From positions 25,760-89,759 of the forward strand of contig JADHMQ010000007.1 in the NCBI GenBank assembly GCA_016779935.1: a DNA stretch of 64,000 nucleotides. Reading direction: 5' to 3'. The translations under genes and the position numbers were made by a program. Of this stretch, positions 9,171 to 18,719 are shown piece by piece. The number at the start of each line of letters is the position of its first letter. The first letter of the stretch is position 1. The notes below the pieces were generated by a model. It was not told the origin of the DNA. It searched no databases and saw only the letters and a program-made list of their open reading frames with translations. The stretch comes from Flavobacteriales bacterium (lineage in GTDB: Bacteria > Bacteroidota > Bacteroidia > Flavobacteriales > UBA7312).

Positions 9171-9757
9171 TTCGACTAAAATTAATATTCATATTTATTT
9201 TCACTGCTAGCATTCTTTCGGCACAAAATTTTAAAGCTGGTGCTGTTGGTGGAATTAGTACCTCACAAGTTTCTGGTGATCAGTTAGGTGGTTTTAATAA
9301 AGTAGGACTAAAAATAGGTTCTTTTGTAAACCACCCTATAAACTTAGCTACCAGAGGTGAACTAGCCATGTATTATATCGATAAAGGCAGCAATGACCTC
9401 AATAGTAATTTTCGCATAGACCTTTCATATATCGAAACATCTTGGTGTGTACAAAAATCATCAAAAGGTTTTATTTATGAGGGTGGATTACTTTTTTCTG
9501 TATTGGTAGATGGCAAAACCTATGACATTTATGGCTATGAAGACGTCACAAAAAGTGATTACTACAAATTCGATATCGGAGCAAAATTAGCAGCAGGGAT
9601 AAAATTAAAACCAAGGCTATTTATGTTCTGGGAAATCACCAATTCACTACCATTCACTCCTATTCAAGACCATCCTGGAGGAGCTACATACGGATTAAAC
9701 AAAGGGAAATATAATTCCATATTAAGTTTTTCTTTCCGATATTTGTACTCTGAATGA
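9167..9757 (+). CDS. Small outer-membrane beta-barrel protein (PorT/OmpW-like size class)
   Basis: 196 residues with a signal peptide (ends SILSAQ), followed by FKAGAVGGISTSQVSGDQLGG, the typical opening of small Bacteroidota outer-membrane barrels. The last strand is SILSFSFRYLYSE. It overlaps both neighbours by ATGA, so it belongs to the same operon. Length and layout fit an eight-stranded barrel. No specific function can be assigned; PorT-like is a shape resemblance, not an identification. Confidence 0.6.
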   Translation: MIRLKLIFIFIFTASILSAQNFKAGAVGGISTSQVSGDQLGGFNKVGLKIGSFVNHPINLATRGELAMYYIDKGSNDLNSNFRIDLSYIETSWCVQKSSKGFIYEGGLLFSVLVDGKTYDIYGYEDVTKSDYYKFDIGAKLAAGIKLKPRLFMFWEITNSLPFTPIQDHPGGATYGLNKGKYNSILSFSFRYLYSE

Positions 9758-10323
9758 GTAAGAAACAAAAAATAGTCGTTTCGGTGAGTGGTGCAAGTGG
9801 TGCCATCTATGCTAAAGTGTTGTTTGACAGACTACAACAACTATCTGATCAAGTTGATGAGGTGGGAGTGCTTATGTCGGATAATGCTAAATATGTTTGG
9901 AAAACTGAACTTGGAAATACAGATTATAAGGATTTGCCTTTCAAATTTTATTCTCCACAAGATTTTACTGCTCCTTTTGCATCGGGTTCTGCACGCTTTG
10001 AAACAATGATTATTTGTCCATGCTCTATGGGTACTTTAGGACGAATAGCGCAAGGCATTTCTAACGACCTAACGACTAGATCGGCTGATGTTATATTAAA
10101 AGAGAGAAGAAAACTAATTTTAGTTGCACGAGATTCCCCTTTGAATCTTATTCATATCAATAATATGAAGACTATTACTGAAGCGGGTGGTATAATTTGT
10201 CCAGCTACACCTTCTTTTTATAGCAATCCTACCACATTTGAAGAGCTTGCCTCGACCGTAGTGGATAGAGTAATTTCATTAAGTAGTTTAGAATTAGACT
10301 CTTATCAGTGGGGCAATAAATAG
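9754..10323 (+). CDS. ubiX: UbiX family flavin prenyltransferase
   Basis: 189 residues, full length for the family. The N-terminus shows the flavin-binding motif VSVSGASGAIYAKVL. Later motifs are ICPCSMGTLGRIAQGISNDL, the loop RRKLILVARDSPLN and GGIICPATPSFY. UbiX attaches a dimethylallyl group to reduced FMN, making the prenylated cofactor used by UbiD-type decarboxylases. No ubiD is adjacent. The ATG overlaps the previous stop (ATGA), so it rides at the end of the envelope operon. This may be only an expression link, because the functions look unrelated. Confidence 0.9.
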   Translation: MSKKQKIVVSVSGASGAIYAKVLFDRLQQLSDQVDEVGVLMSDNAKYVWKTELGNTDYKDLPFKFYSPQDFTAPFASGSARFETMIICPCSMGTLGRIAQGISNDLTTRSADVILKERRKLILVARDSPLNLIHINNMKTITEAGGIICPATPSFYSNPTTFEELASTVVDRVISLSSLELDSYQWGNK

Positions 10324-10358
10324 AGTCTTCTCTACGTTTTGGTAAAAACAATATTATT

Positions 10359-10544
10359 ATGCTCAAGTTTTGCCAAACTATCCTTCAAAAAGTTTCTTTT
10401 GACAAACAGTTATTTAAAAAAGAACTAAGAAAATCTGCTGGTCTTCTTAACAAGCACGAGCTTCTATTATTGAAAATCTGGTGTCTGACAACTTTTTCTA
10501 ACTACAAAAGTGTAATTATTGAGGTTTTTGAAAGTACTATTTAA
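10359..10544 (+). CDS. Small conserved-looking protein, function unknown
   Basis: 61 residues, 35 bases after ubiX and in the same direction. The sequence (for example [20 protein letters not shown] and [10 protein letters not shown]) is mixed helical with balanced charge and looks like a real soluble protein rather than a chance frame. I have a weak memory of similar short proteins next to ubiX or queG in Flavobacteriales. It is convergent with queG, the stop regions overlapping by 8 bases. No function can be given. The main alternative is a chance ORF. Confidence 0.55.
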   Translation: MLKFCQTILQKVSFDKQLFKKELRKSAGLLNKHELLLLKIWCLTTFSNYKSVIIEVFESTI

Positions 10545-11460
10545 GAAAGTCTAAATTTCTCTTCAAACCAGAAAATTTTGTTCGTTTTACAGCCGATTTT
10601 TTAAATACTTTATTGAAGGTAAGCTCATTCATTTCATTCCAATCGTCTTTTGTCATATCCAATAAATCTGGATGAGGTCTAAAACGTTCTTCGTTATGCT
10701 GAATGGAAAATCTATTCCAAGGGCAAACGTCTTGGCACACATCACAACCAAACATCCAATCGTCCATTTTACCTTTCATTTCATTTGGAATAGACTCTTT
10801 TAACTCTATAGTGAAATAGGAAATACACTTGCTTCCATCAATCTGGTAAGGTGCAATAATGGCTTGTGTTGGACAAGCATCAATGCAAGCGGTACATGTG
10901 CCACAATGGTCTAGTACAGCATTATCTGGCTCTAACTCTAAATCAATGATCAACTCTGCAATAAAGAAAAAAGAACCTTTTGTCTTGTTTATGATATTGG
11001 TGTTTTTACCCATCCAACCTAAGCCCCCTTTTACTGCCCATGCTTTATCCATTACGGGGGCGCTATCGACAAATACACGTCCATTGACCTCTCCTATTTC
11101 ATCTTGAATAAAAGCAAGTAAGCTCTTTAGTTTATCTTTTATTACAAAATGATAATCTTCTCCATAGGCATATTTAGATAGCTTTGGTGCGTCTGGATTT
11201 TGAGGCTCATCGGTGTAGTAATTTAGTAATAGTGAAACCACTGTTTTGGCATTGTCAACCAATAGTCTGGGGTCTAATCTTATATCAAAATGATTCGCCA
11301 TATAAGACATCTCACCGTGATAATTATCATTTAGCCATTTTTCTAAACGAGGGGCTTCTTCTTCTAAAAAGTCTGCTTTGGAAAAGCCACAATATGAAAA
11401 GCCCAAGCGAAGTGCTTCCTCAGAAATTATCTTTTTGTACGATTTATTCGAAGAGTCCAC
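10537..11460 (-). CDS. queG: Epoxyqueuosine reductase QueG
   Basis: 307 residues. It catalyses the last step of queuosine synthesis in tRNA, using a cobalamin cofactor and two [4Fe-4S] clusters. The first cluster motif is [14 protein letters not shown] (C186, C189, C192, C196). The second uses C239, C242 and C246 in [11 protein letters not shown] together with C212. The conserved [23 protein letters not shown] block spans residues 131-153 and includes the likely proton donor D134. Length is short because the C-terminal HEAT-like extension found in some homologues is missing, as is common in Bacteroidota. Its start overlaps the ruvB stop region by 17 bases, so the two are co-transcribed. Confidence 0.95.
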   Translation of the reverse strand: MDSSNKSYKKIISEEALRLGFSYCGFSKADFLEEEAPRLEKWLNDNYHGEMSYMANHFDIRLDPRLLVDNAKTVVSLLLNYYTDEPQNPDAPKLSKYAYGEDYHFVIKDKLKSLLAFIQDEIGEVNGRVFVDSAPVMDKAWAVKGGLGWMGKNTNIINKTKGSFFFIAELIIDLELEPDNAVLDHCGTCTACIDACPTQAIIAPYQIDGSKCISYFTIELKESIPNEMKGKMDDWMFGCDVCQDVCPWNRFSIQHNEERFRPHPDLLDMTKDDWNEMNELTFNKVFKKSAVKRTKFSGLKRNLDFLK

Positions 11461-12469
11461 CGATTTGTGAAGATGGATTTAAACCTAAGTGTTGATACGC
11501 TTTTTCGGTAGCTTGTCTACCTCTTGGGGTACGCATAAGATAGCCTTCTTGAATTAGGAAAGGCTCATACACTTCTTCAATAGTACCGCTTTGTTCTCCA
11601 ACTGCCGTAGCAATAGTAGTTAATCCAACTGGGCCTCCTTTAAACTTATCAATTATTGCTAATAGAATACGGTTATCCATTTCGTCGAGTCCATGAGCAT
11701 CTACATTTAGGGCGTCTAAGGCAATATGAGTGATGTCAAGAGTTATGGTTCCGTCTCCTTTGACTTGAGCAAAATCTCTGACTCGACGCAACAAGGCGTT
11801 AGCAATACGTGGCGTTCCTCTGCTTCGCCCTGCAATTTCATCAGCTGCGGATTTTGAAATGGAAATATCTAAAATACTAGACGAACGATTAACGATGTCT
11901 GAAAGTGTTTCAATTTTATAATACTCTAATCGTGAGTTGATTCCGAATCGCGCTCTTAGAGGAGCCGTAAGCAAGCCTGAGCGTGTGGTAGCGCCGATTA
12001 ATGTAAAGGGATTGAGCTCTATTTGAACGGCTCTGGCATTTGGCCCTGACTCAATCATAATATCAATCTTGAAATCTTCCATAGCGGAATATAAATACTC
12101 TTCTACAATTGGACTCAAACGGTGTATTTCGTCAATGAATAAAATATCCCCTTCTTCGAGATTAGTCAATAAACCTGCAAGGTCACCTGGTTTGTCTAGT
12201 ACAGGCCCAGAACTGATTTTAATTCCTACACCCATCTCATTGGCAATAATATTTGAGAGGGTAGTCTTTCCTAATCCTGGAGGACCATGTAATAAAACGT
12301 GGTCAAGTGCTTCGCCTCTCATTTTTGCAGCACTAACAAAGACTTTTAGGTTTTCAACTACTTTGGGTTGACCACTAAAATCATAAAACTGCTTGGGACG
12401 TAATGCCTTGTCAAGTTCTAAATCTACCTTAGAAAGGGATTCTCTTTCCGGATTTAAATTATCGTTCAT
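11444..12469 (-). CDS. ruvB: Holliday junction branch migration ATPase RuvB
   Basis: 341 residues, full length. Walker A is GPPGLGKTT (62-70), Walker B is FIDEIH (111-116), and the sensor region is [18 protein letters not shown]. The C-terminal winged helix has [10 protein letters not shown] and the [17 protein letters not shown] signature. It works as a hexameric motor with RuvA on Holliday junctions; ruvA is not in the window. A TAnnTTTG box lies 6 bases before the ATG, so the messenger should be leaderless or nearly so. queG follows on the same transcript. Confidence 0.97.
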   Translation of the reverse strand: MNDNLNPERESLSKVDLELDKALRPKQFYDFSGQPKVVENLKVFVSAAKMRGEALDHVLLHGPPGLGKTTLSNIIANEMGVGIKISSGPVLDKPGDLAGLLTNLEEGDILFIDEIHRLSPIVEEYLYSAMEDFKIDIMIESGPNARAVQIELNPFTLIGATTRSGLLTAPLRARFGINSRLEYYKIETLSDIVNRSSSILDISISKSAADEIAGRSRGTPRIANALLRRVRDFAQVKGDGTITLDITHIALDALNVDAHGLDEMDNRILLAIIDKFKGGPVGLTTIATAVGEQSGTIEEVYEPFLIQEGYLMRTPRGRQATEKAYQHLGLNPSSQIGGLFE

Positions 12470-12475
12470 TTAGAA

Positions 12476-12483
12476 CAAAGATA
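12476..12483 (-). promoter_or_regulatory. Putative -7 promoter box for ruvB-queG (TATCTTTG)
   Basis: TATCTTTG on the minus strand, 6 bases upstream of the ruvB ATG, matches TAnnTTTG exactly. This spacing implies a start of transcription at or next to the start codon. Confidence 0.6.
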
Positions 12484-12511
12484 AACTAAAATAGAAGCAA
12501 ACGAAATAGCT

Positions 12512-13300
12512 TTAGACAGCTATTATTTCCACCTCTACTCGCCTATCATACTTAGGGCCTTTGCCAAGAGGGAATTGACCTTCAAAACCAATGTATGATA
12601 ACCTAGACTCATCAATGCCTTTGAAGAGTAGGTAATCAAAAATGCGTTTGGCTCTACGGGCCGATAGAGTCATTTCATTTGTTGACATTTCTTTAAAGGT
12701 AAAATCAGCATCATAAATATGCCCTTGAATTTGAATTATCAAATTAGGGTTCTTTATCAACTCATTATACAAGGTTTTGAGAGTAGGCATAGACTCTTCA
12801 AGTAAGATATCCTCGCCACCTTTAAAAAGAATACCGTTTAGAATAAATTTGTCGCCTTTTTGAATTGTAGCTGAAGCAGAGCCTTTGTATTCTTCAATAT
12901 TGAAAACAATATCAATACGCCTGTACTTTGCCAAAAGGGAATTTATTTGCTCAGTATCCATAGATTGCCAATCTAGCTTATGACACCAATTAATCTGTTT
13001 TAGTTCTTGCTTATCAAATACTTGTTTTAATTTTTTCTTGATATAGTTAGAGCGTTTTTTAGATAAGTTCAATACTATGCTTTCATGTTCAATATCGTCA
13101 CAGTACCCCAACACCTCTATTTTAATGACCTTGTTTTCTTTGGACACGTTTTGGATATAGCTTTCAAACTTCTTAAACTCCTCAGCACTCAAAATACTTT
13201 GATTAATATCAAAATAAACCGAATGGCTGAAGGAATTTAAGGCTTGAATTTCTAAACCAAAAAGAAGTAAAAAAATAAATGTCCAAATTTTAATTTTCAT
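12512..13300 (-). CDS. Exported protein with two OmpA-like domains
   Basis: 262 residues from the ATG at 13298-13300. A GTG two codons upstream is also possible but less likely. The signal peptide is residues 1-20 (IWTFIFLLLFGLEIQA). Two OmpA C-terminal-like peptidoglycan-binding domains follow. The first is near residues 25-135, with YFDINQSILSAEEFKKFE, IEVLGYCDD and LSKKRSNYIKKKL. The second is near residues 145-260, with NGILFKGGEDILLEES, IQIQGHIYDADF, LSARRAKRIFDYL and YDRRVEVEI. The first copy is diverged. It probably anchors to peptidoglycan in the periplasm; it has no barrel. It lies just upstream of ruvB on the same strand, but ruvB has its own promoter box. Confidence 0.75.
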   Translation of the reverse strand: MKIKIWTFIFLLLFGLEIQALNSFSHSVYFDINQSILSAEEFKKFESYIQNVSKENKVIKIEVLGYCDDIEHESIVLNLSKKRSNYIKKKLKQVFDKQELKQINWCHKLDWQSMDTEQINSLLAKYRRIDIVFNIEEYKGSASATIQKGDKFILNGILFKGGEDILLEESMPTLKTLYNELIKNPNLIIQIQGHIYDADFTFKEMSTNEMTLSARRAKRIFDYLLFKGIDESRLSYIGFEGQFPLGKGPKYDRRVEVEIIAV

Positions 13301-13477
13301 AGGCACACAAGTTTTATAAAGAAGGGTTAGTGTGCTTGATTGTACGAAAATTAATAACTGTAGGTTACATCAAAATGATTCCAAGAATGATTATATCTCT
13401 GTTTAAATTACTTTAGAGGCTATAGTTGTTGACAAAATTTGAAACAAAAAAAGATTTTTTTTTATGACTATTTAATT

Positions 13478-13963
13478 TTAATCGATGAATTTTTCAATCT
13501 TACTAGACTTAAAATCTTCAAGAGACTTATTCCAACTATCTATATGTTCACCTTTATCTTTTTTCTTAACTAAGTCTTGAAGTAATTGAAGGTATTTTAT
13601 GTAAATTTCATTAATGAATAACCTGTGATTTATAATTTGAACTTCAAAAAATGGTGGTCTCAATGGTGAATATTCTTCTATAATTTTAAAATAGTAACGA
13701 TTATCTTTGATATAAAACCATAATGAAGGCTCAAGACTTTCTGCATTATACCTTAAAAGTGTGTGCTTTGAACCTTTAACAATACGCTCTAACCACTTTC
13801 TCAATTAATTAGACCAATAATGAATTTCATAACCAGCAAAATAAGTTTCAAAAGTTTCAGAATTTGAATTATTGGTTAGTTTAAAATAGATATCATGAAA
13901 TTCATCAAAATAAAAATCAATACTAAAATTGGATTCTTTAGAAACATTGAGTTGTTTTTTCAT
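13478..13963 (-). pseudogene. Hypothetical gene interrupted by an in-frame TAA
   Basis: One continuous minus-strand frame of 162 codons from the ATG at 13961-13963 (KKQLNVSKESNFSIDF...) to the stop at 13478, broken once by TAA at 13805-13807. The part before the stop ends GYEIHYWSN and the part after begins LRKWLERIVKG. The codon right after the stop is TTG in the same frame, so no shift is needed to join them. Both halves have normal mixed composition and the join reads like one domain. A nonsense mutation is the simplest reading. Alternatives are two tiny coupled genes (TTG start), readthrough, or a sequence error. A longer frame starting at 14014 is unlikely because that ATG lies in the upstream terminator hairpin. 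I do not recognise the family. Confidence 0.6.
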
Positions 13964-14003
13964 AATAAAAGGTCTTCTGTAAGGATTAATTACATCATGA
14001 TAT

Positions 14004-14026
14004 AAAAACCCCATCTTTCAATGAGG
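14004..14026 (-). terminator. Terminator of the act-cox operon
   Basis: On the minus strand CCTCAT, a 6-base loop and ATGGGG form a 6-bp stem with one G-T pair, followed by five T. It lies about 30 bases beyond the coxA stop. Confidence 0.7.
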
Positions 14027-14057
14027 CTTCCTTATTAAATATGTTTTAAGAAAACGG

Positions 14058-15821
14058 CTAATGTTCTTCTTCACCCTCTTTGAGCGGCACTATTTGAGAT
14101 ACAAAATCTTCATCAGCACCTGGCTTACTGTAGTCGTATGCCCAACGGTGAACGCTAGGTATTTCACCTGGCCAGTTACCGTGTATTCTGTCGTGTGTAG
14201 GTGTTGTCCATTCTAATGTATTCGAACGCCATGGGTTTTGTGGAGCGTCTTTTCCTCTGTAAATACTGTAGAAGAAATTGAAGAAGAAGAATACCTGAGC
14301 AACTGCTCCTAAAATAGCAAAGACCGTTATCAACTCATTGATTTCTACTAATCCGTCAAACATTGGGAAAGCAGTGTTAGAGTAATATCGTCTTGGTACA
14401 CCTGCCAAGCCTACAAAATGCATGGGGTAGAACACACCATAGGCAGAAATGAAGGTTAGCCAAAAGTGAACATAACCAAGGTTTTTATTCATCATCTTAC
14501 CATACATTTTTGGGAACCAATGATATACTCCAGCAAACATCCCGAAGATAGCAGACAGTCCCATTACAATATGGAAGTGAGCCACTACAAAGTAAGTATC
14601 ATGTACATTTATATCTAATGCACTATCTCCTAAGATAAGCCCTGTTAGTCCACCAGAAATAAAGGTAGAAACCAAACCTATTGAGAATAGCATTGCAGGA
14701 GTAAATTGTATGTTTCCTTTCCAAAGAGTAGTAAGGTAGTTAAACACCTTTACTGCCGAAGGAATAGCAATTAATAAAGTTGTGAATGTAAATACAGAAC
14801 CTAAAAATGGGTTCATTCCTGTCATAAACATATGGTGACCCCATACTATAAAGGATAGGAAACCGATAGCTAAGATAGAGCCAACCATCGCTCTATAACC
14901 AAATATAGGCTTACGAGAACTGGTAGATACTACCTCTGACGTAATACCTAGTGCAGGTAGTAATACAATATATACCTCAGGGTGTCCTAAAAACCAGAAT
15001 AAGTGTTGGAACAATACCGGAGAACCGCCCGTTTGTGTCAACATTTCACCTTGAATCATGATGTCTGATAGGTAAAAGGCTGTACCAAACCCTCTATCGA
15101 AAATCAACAATAAAGCTGCTGATAATAATACTGGGAAAGATAACACACCTAAAATTGCCGTTACTAAAAACGCCCACATTGTTAGAGGGAGTCTAGTCAT
15201 TGACATTCCTTTAGTTCTCAAGTTCAGTATAGTTACAATATAGTTTAGTCCACCTAATAATGCTGAAACAATAAATAAAGACATACTCACTAACCAAAGC
15301 GTCATTCCTAAACCAGAGCCAGGCATGGCTTGTGGCAAGGCACTCAATGGCGGATAAATAGTCCAACCAGCAGCTGCGGGTCCAGAGGTCACAAATAAGG
15401 ATATAACCATAACTACTGAAGATACAAAGAAGAACCAATAGGATAACATATTCAGGAATCCTGATGCCATATCTCTTGCTCCAATTTGCAGTGGAATAAG
15501 TAGGTTAAAAAATGTACCACTAAGTCCGCCAGTCAATACAAAGAACACCATGATTGTTCCGTGAATGGTTACTAATGCTAAATAGATATTTGGATCCATT
15601 ACCCCATCAGGAGCCCACTTACCTAAAAATGTTTCAAGTATAGGGTAGCCTTCTGCGGGCCATGCCAATTGCATTCTGAAAAATACAGACATTAAAATCG
15701 CAATGACACCCATTACCATCGCCGTAATAAGAAATTGCTTAGCAATCATCTTATGGTCAGTACTAAAAACGTACTTGGAAATGAATGTTTCTTCGTGGTG
15801 GTGTTCGTGATTATCTGACAT
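14058..15821 (-). CDS. coxA: Cytochrome c oxidase subunit I
   Basis: 587 residues with the usual 12 or more membrane helices. It is the catalytic subunit of a haem-copper oxygen reductase, carrying haem a, haem a3 and CuB in the inner membrane. Visible ligands are the CuB motif GHPEVYIVLLP (about residue 280, with the cross-linking His and Tyr), HHMFMTGMNP (CuB His pair), and VHDTYFVVAHFHIVMG (haem a3 and haem a ligands). The HPEVY tyrosine marks an A-type oxidase. It is the last gene of the act-cox operon, 24 bases after coxB. No subunit III gene is adjacent, so it must be elsewhere. Confidence 0.97.
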   Translation of the reverse strand: MSDNHEHHHEETFISKYVFSTDHKMIAKQFLITAMVMGVIAILMSVFFRMQLAWPAEGYPILETFLGKWAPDGVMDPNIYLALVTIHGTIMVFFVLTGGLSGTFFNLLIPLQIGARDMASGFLNMLSYWFFFVSSVVMVISLFVTSGPAAAGWTIYPPLSALPQAMPGSGLGMTLWLVSMSLFIVSALLGGLNYIVTILNLRTKGMSMTRLPLTMWAFLVTAILGVLSFPVLLSAALLLIFDRGFGTAFYLSDIMIQGEMLTQTGGSPVLFQHLFWFLGHPEVYIVLLPALGITSEVVSTSSRKPIFGYRAMVGSILAIGFLSFIVWGHHMFMTGMNPFLGSVFTFTTLLIAIPSAVKVFNYLTTLWKGNIQFTPAMLFSIGLVSTFISGGLTGLILGDSALDINVHDTYFVVAHFHIVMGLSAIFGMFAGVYHWFPKMYGKMMNKNLGYVHFWLTFISAYGVFYPMHFVGLAGVPRRYYSNTAFPMFDGLVEINELITVFAILGAVAQVFFFFNFFYSIYRGKDAPQNPWRSNTLEWTTPTHDRIHGNWPGEIPSVHRWAYDYSKPGADEDFVSQIVPLKEGEEEH

Positions 15822-15845
15822 AATTATTCTTCTTAATCTATATTT

Positions 15846-16877
15846 TTAGTTTGAACTTACTAGAGTCTTGAAAGTCTCTTGTTCCTTAAGCCAAGCATCA
15901 TATTCTTCTTGGGTTTCAACAATTACTTTAATCTGCATATTGTAGTGGGCAGAACCACAAATTTTATTGCAAAGTAGAACATAATCAAATTCAACAGGAG
16001 AATCGCCTCGTTTTGCTCTTGCATCGTTAATATTTTCCATACGCTCAATCATCTCAGGATCTTCCCTCATTTCTTTGGTTGTCTTGGTTGGCGTAAACGC
16101 AAATTGAGTATTCATACCTGGGACACAGTTCATCTGTACATTAAAATGAGGAAGGTATGCTGAATGAATCACATCTTGAGACCTAAACTTCATCAGCACT
16201 TGCTGATTAACAGGAAGGTGAATCTCTCTAACAACTTTATCATCAAATGAGGTTGAGTCGTTAATGTCAACACCCAAAGTGTTAACCCCACCAATCAAGG
16301 TATAATGAGCTCTACCTAACTGATTATCATCTCCAGCATATCGAGCTGTCCAGTTAAATTGTTGAGCATATACCTCTACAATTTTTGCGTTAGTAGTATC
16401 AGGCACCATAGTATTGTTCCAAGTGCTTAATCCAAACAATATTAAACCTGTTAAAACAAAAGCTGGAACAGATGTCCATAGTAACTCTAATTTATTATTG
16501 TGGGTTTGGAAAAGAGCTGTATTTCCTTCTCTACCTCTGTATTTATATGTAAATACAAATAATAAAGTTTGTGTGATGAAAAAGGTAACAAGAATTAGAA
16601 CCATAGTGGTATCCCACAATAGTTTTATCCCTTCACCGTGTACACTTACAGGGTCAGGTAGTATTAAATGTCCCCATAACTTGAAAGAATAGGCAACAAA
16701 GGCCGTAAATCCTAAACCTACTATCAACATTGCAAGTGCATTGTAGCGGTTATCTTGATCAGTAATTATCTTGTCTTGTGGACCTTTTAACTTTGTAGCC
16801 AACTCGATTATTCGAACAACTTGTACTAGTCCAATTACTGTTAGGGTTATGATTAAAAAGCTTAAAAAAGTAGTCAT
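15846..16877 (-). CDS. coxB: Cytochrome c oxidase subunit II, with extra N-terminal membrane helices
   Basis: 343 residues. The C-terminal cupredoxin domain carries the binuclear CuA site: YLPHFNVQMNCVPG and CNKICGSAHYNMQ (two Cys, His, Met). It takes electrons from cytochrome c or directly from the upstream ACIII. About 150 residues precede the cupredoxin domain and contain roughly four hydrophobic helices, where the classical subunit II has two. There is no fused cytochrome c domain at the C-terminus, so it is not a caa3-type subunit. It lies between actF and coxA. Confidence 0.95.
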   Translation of the reverse strand: MTTFLSFLIITLTVIGLVQVVRIIELATKLKGPQDKIITDQDNRYNALAMLIVGLGFTAFVAYSFKLWGHLILPDPVSVHGEGIKLLWDTTMVLILVTFFITQTLLFVFTYKYRGREGNTALFQTHNNKLELLWTSVPAFVLTGLILFGLSTWNNTMVPDTTNAKIVEVYAQQFNWTARYAGDDNQLGRAHYTLIGGVNTLGVDINDSTSFDDKVVREIHLPVNQQVLMKFRSQDVIHSAYLPHFNVQMNCVPGMNTQFAFTPTKTTKEMREDPEMIERMENINDARAKRGDSPVEFDYVLLCNKICGSAHYNMQIKVIVETQEEYDAWLKEQETFKTLVSSN

Positions 16878-16916
16878 TTTCGCTTATTTGTTTTTTTGTT
16901 ATCTAATAATATATAT

Positions 16917-18095
16917 CTATATGTGATGATGAACACTCTCATCAGCAAAAGGGTGATTCTTTACAAATAATGGTGCCTTTGTTAAGGCTTTATTTACAAT
17001 GAGTAGGAATAAGCCTAAAAATCCAGCAAACATACCTATTTCAGTGAACCCAATATGCCAGTGATCTTTCATTACACCAGGCTCAATCAACAAAAACACA
17101 TTACACCAATGTCCAATTAAAACTATAACACCAACGGTCATTACATAGCCAAAATTTCTTTTGCTGTCTCGACTCATTAAAATTAATAAAGGGAATATGA
17201 AGTTGATAACGGATGTAATCCAAAATAAAGCATTGTAGTTATCCCAACGTGCCATGTAATATGTTACTTCTTCTGGGATATTAGAGTACCAAATTAGCAT
17301 AAACTGAGAGAACCACATATACGTCCATAAAATGCTAAATGCAAAAATCCATTTACCTAAATCATGGATATGGTTTTCATTAACCTGCTCTAAATAACCT
17401 TTTCGTTTTAGGAATATCGCAATCATTGCAATCATCGTAAAGCCAGTTACTCCCATAGAGGAGAAAACAAACCATCCAAACAATGTACTAAACCAGTGAG
17501 TATCAATCGACATTATCCAATCCCAAGCCATCATAGAAGAGGTGTAACCAAAGAAAACTATGAATATTACTGATGTGGTTATGCTTGCTTTATAGCTTTT
17601 TAATCCTCCTTCAGCATCTTCTCTTCTTGACAATTCAATGAGTCGTTTAGCAGCATACCACCATCCTAAGATATAGGCTACAGCTCTTAGGAAGAAAAAA
17701 GGGAAATTAAGGTAGCCTTCTTTACCCGCAATAATGGCGTCATAATGTTCGTCATTTGGATCCATAATACCATCTGCCATCCAGTGCCATATGTGATTCC
17801 AGTGCATCTTACCTGCAATAATTATGAATAACATAATGATACCACCAACGATAAAGTAAGAAGTAATTCCTTCTGCTACACGCTTAAAAGGTGTTGCCCA
17901 AGCTGCCTCTGAAGCATACTGCAATGCGATAAAGAAAATAGCAAATGCAGAAATGGCTAAGAAAAAATAGTTATTAACCATCAAGCTAGGCCAAGCTCTA
18001 TGAGCATCGTTAACAAAACCAAAGATAGTGGCTAATAAACCCACTAGCATTAAAGCGTAAGAGATTAATCTGGTATTTTTAGTTACTGTGTACAT
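16917..18095 (-). CDS. actF: Alternative Complex III subunit ActF
   Basis: 392 residues and about ten hydrophobic helices. It is the NrfD-related second quinol-interacting membrane subunit of Alternative Complex III (quinol:cytochrome c oxidoreductase). Recognisable stretches are NDAHRAWPSLMVNNYFFL, the helix pair around MSIDTHWFSTLFGWFVFSSM, and LIWYSNIPEEVTYYMARW. It sits 27 bases after actE and is followed by coxB, the usual order in Bacteroidota, consistent with the ACIII-oxidase supercomplex known from Flavobacterium johnsoniae. Confidence 0.93.
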   Translation of the reverse strand: MYTVTKNTRLISYALMLVGLLATIFGFVNDAHRAWPSLMVNNYFFLAISAFAIFFIALQYASEAAWATPFKRVAEGITSYFIVGGIIMLFIIIAGKMHWNHIWHWMADGIMDPNDEHYDAIIAGKEGYLNFPFFFLRAVAYILGWWYAAKRLIELSRREDAEGGLKSYKASITTSVIFIVFFGYTSSMMAWDWIMSIDTHWFSTLFGWFVFSSMGVTGFTMIAMIAIFLKRKGYLEQVNENHIHDLGKWIFAFSILWTYMWFSQFMLIWYSNIPEEVTYYMARWDNYNALFWITSVINFIFPLLILMSRDSKRNFGYVMTVGVIVLIGHWCNVFLLIEPGVMKDHWHIGFTEIGMFAGFLGLFLLIVNKALTKAPLFVKNHPFADESVHHHI

Positions 18096-18122
18096 ATAAC
18101 AGTTGTTTTAATCTTTATAATT

Positions 18123-18719
18123 TTAGTTTCCTTTTTGTAATTCTTTAACGTACATGGTAATTAGCCATCTTTCAGTATCGTTCAACTGAGTGTTATGCGG
18201 TCCCATAGCGTTTAATCCATAATAGATTGCATGGTAAATATTACCATCTGCTAGAGTGTTCATATTTCCTCCAGTTCTTCGAATCATCACATCATCAGCA
18301 TAACCAGGGATAGCACCATATACTGGATGTGTAATGCTTCCTTTACCGTCACCATTTTTTCCATGGCAATGGGTACAAAACATTTGATATAACTTTTTTC
18401 CTTTCTCTAAATTCTCTTCAGAGTTTTCAAAAGGGTTTTTCAATTCATTTCCCGCTAAAAGATAATCTTCTAGAGTATTATCGTAATCAAAGGCTACAAA
18501 ACCACGTGGCATGGTTCCCTCAACAGGCTGACGTGCATTGAGACTGTCTTTGAAAAAGGTATTTGACGAATATATTTCTAAAGAAGGCGAACGGTACATA
18601 TCTGGCATAAATTCATAACCAGGTCTTCCATCCTCATTATTAGAACAAGACGAGAAAAACAACGATATCGCTAAAAAAGGTACCGCTATTAGAAGGATTT
18701 TAGTAGATACTGTTTTCAT
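18123..18719 (-). CDS. actE: Alternative Complex III subunit ActE, monohaem cytochrome c lipoprotein
   Basis: 198 residues. The lipoprotein signal is LFFSSC (cysteine at residue 25). One haem c site is CTHCHGKNGDGKG, near residue 115, with a distal Met in the NAMGPHNTQL region. The N-terminal segment contains DMYRSPSLEIYSSN and GTMPRG, typical of ActE. It receives electrons from the ActA haems and passes them to the oxidase side. Its ATG immediately follows the actD stop with no gap. Confidence 0.93.
   Translation of the reverse strand: MKTVSTKILLIAVPFLAISLFFSSCSNNEDGRPGYEFMPDMYRSPSLEIYSSNTFFKDSLNARQPVEGTMPRGFVAFDYDNTLEDYLLAGNELKNPFENSEENLEKGKKLYQMFCTHCHGKNGDGKGSITHPVYGAIPGYADDVMIRRTGGNMNTLADGNIYHAIYYGLNAMGPHNTQLNDTERWLITMYVKELQKGN

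Noticed and set aside
13802..13804. TTG as a genuine start for a separate 108-residue gene
   Set aside because: It directly follows the TAA in the same frame, so an interrupted single gene is simpler. No promoter or other start signal was seen.
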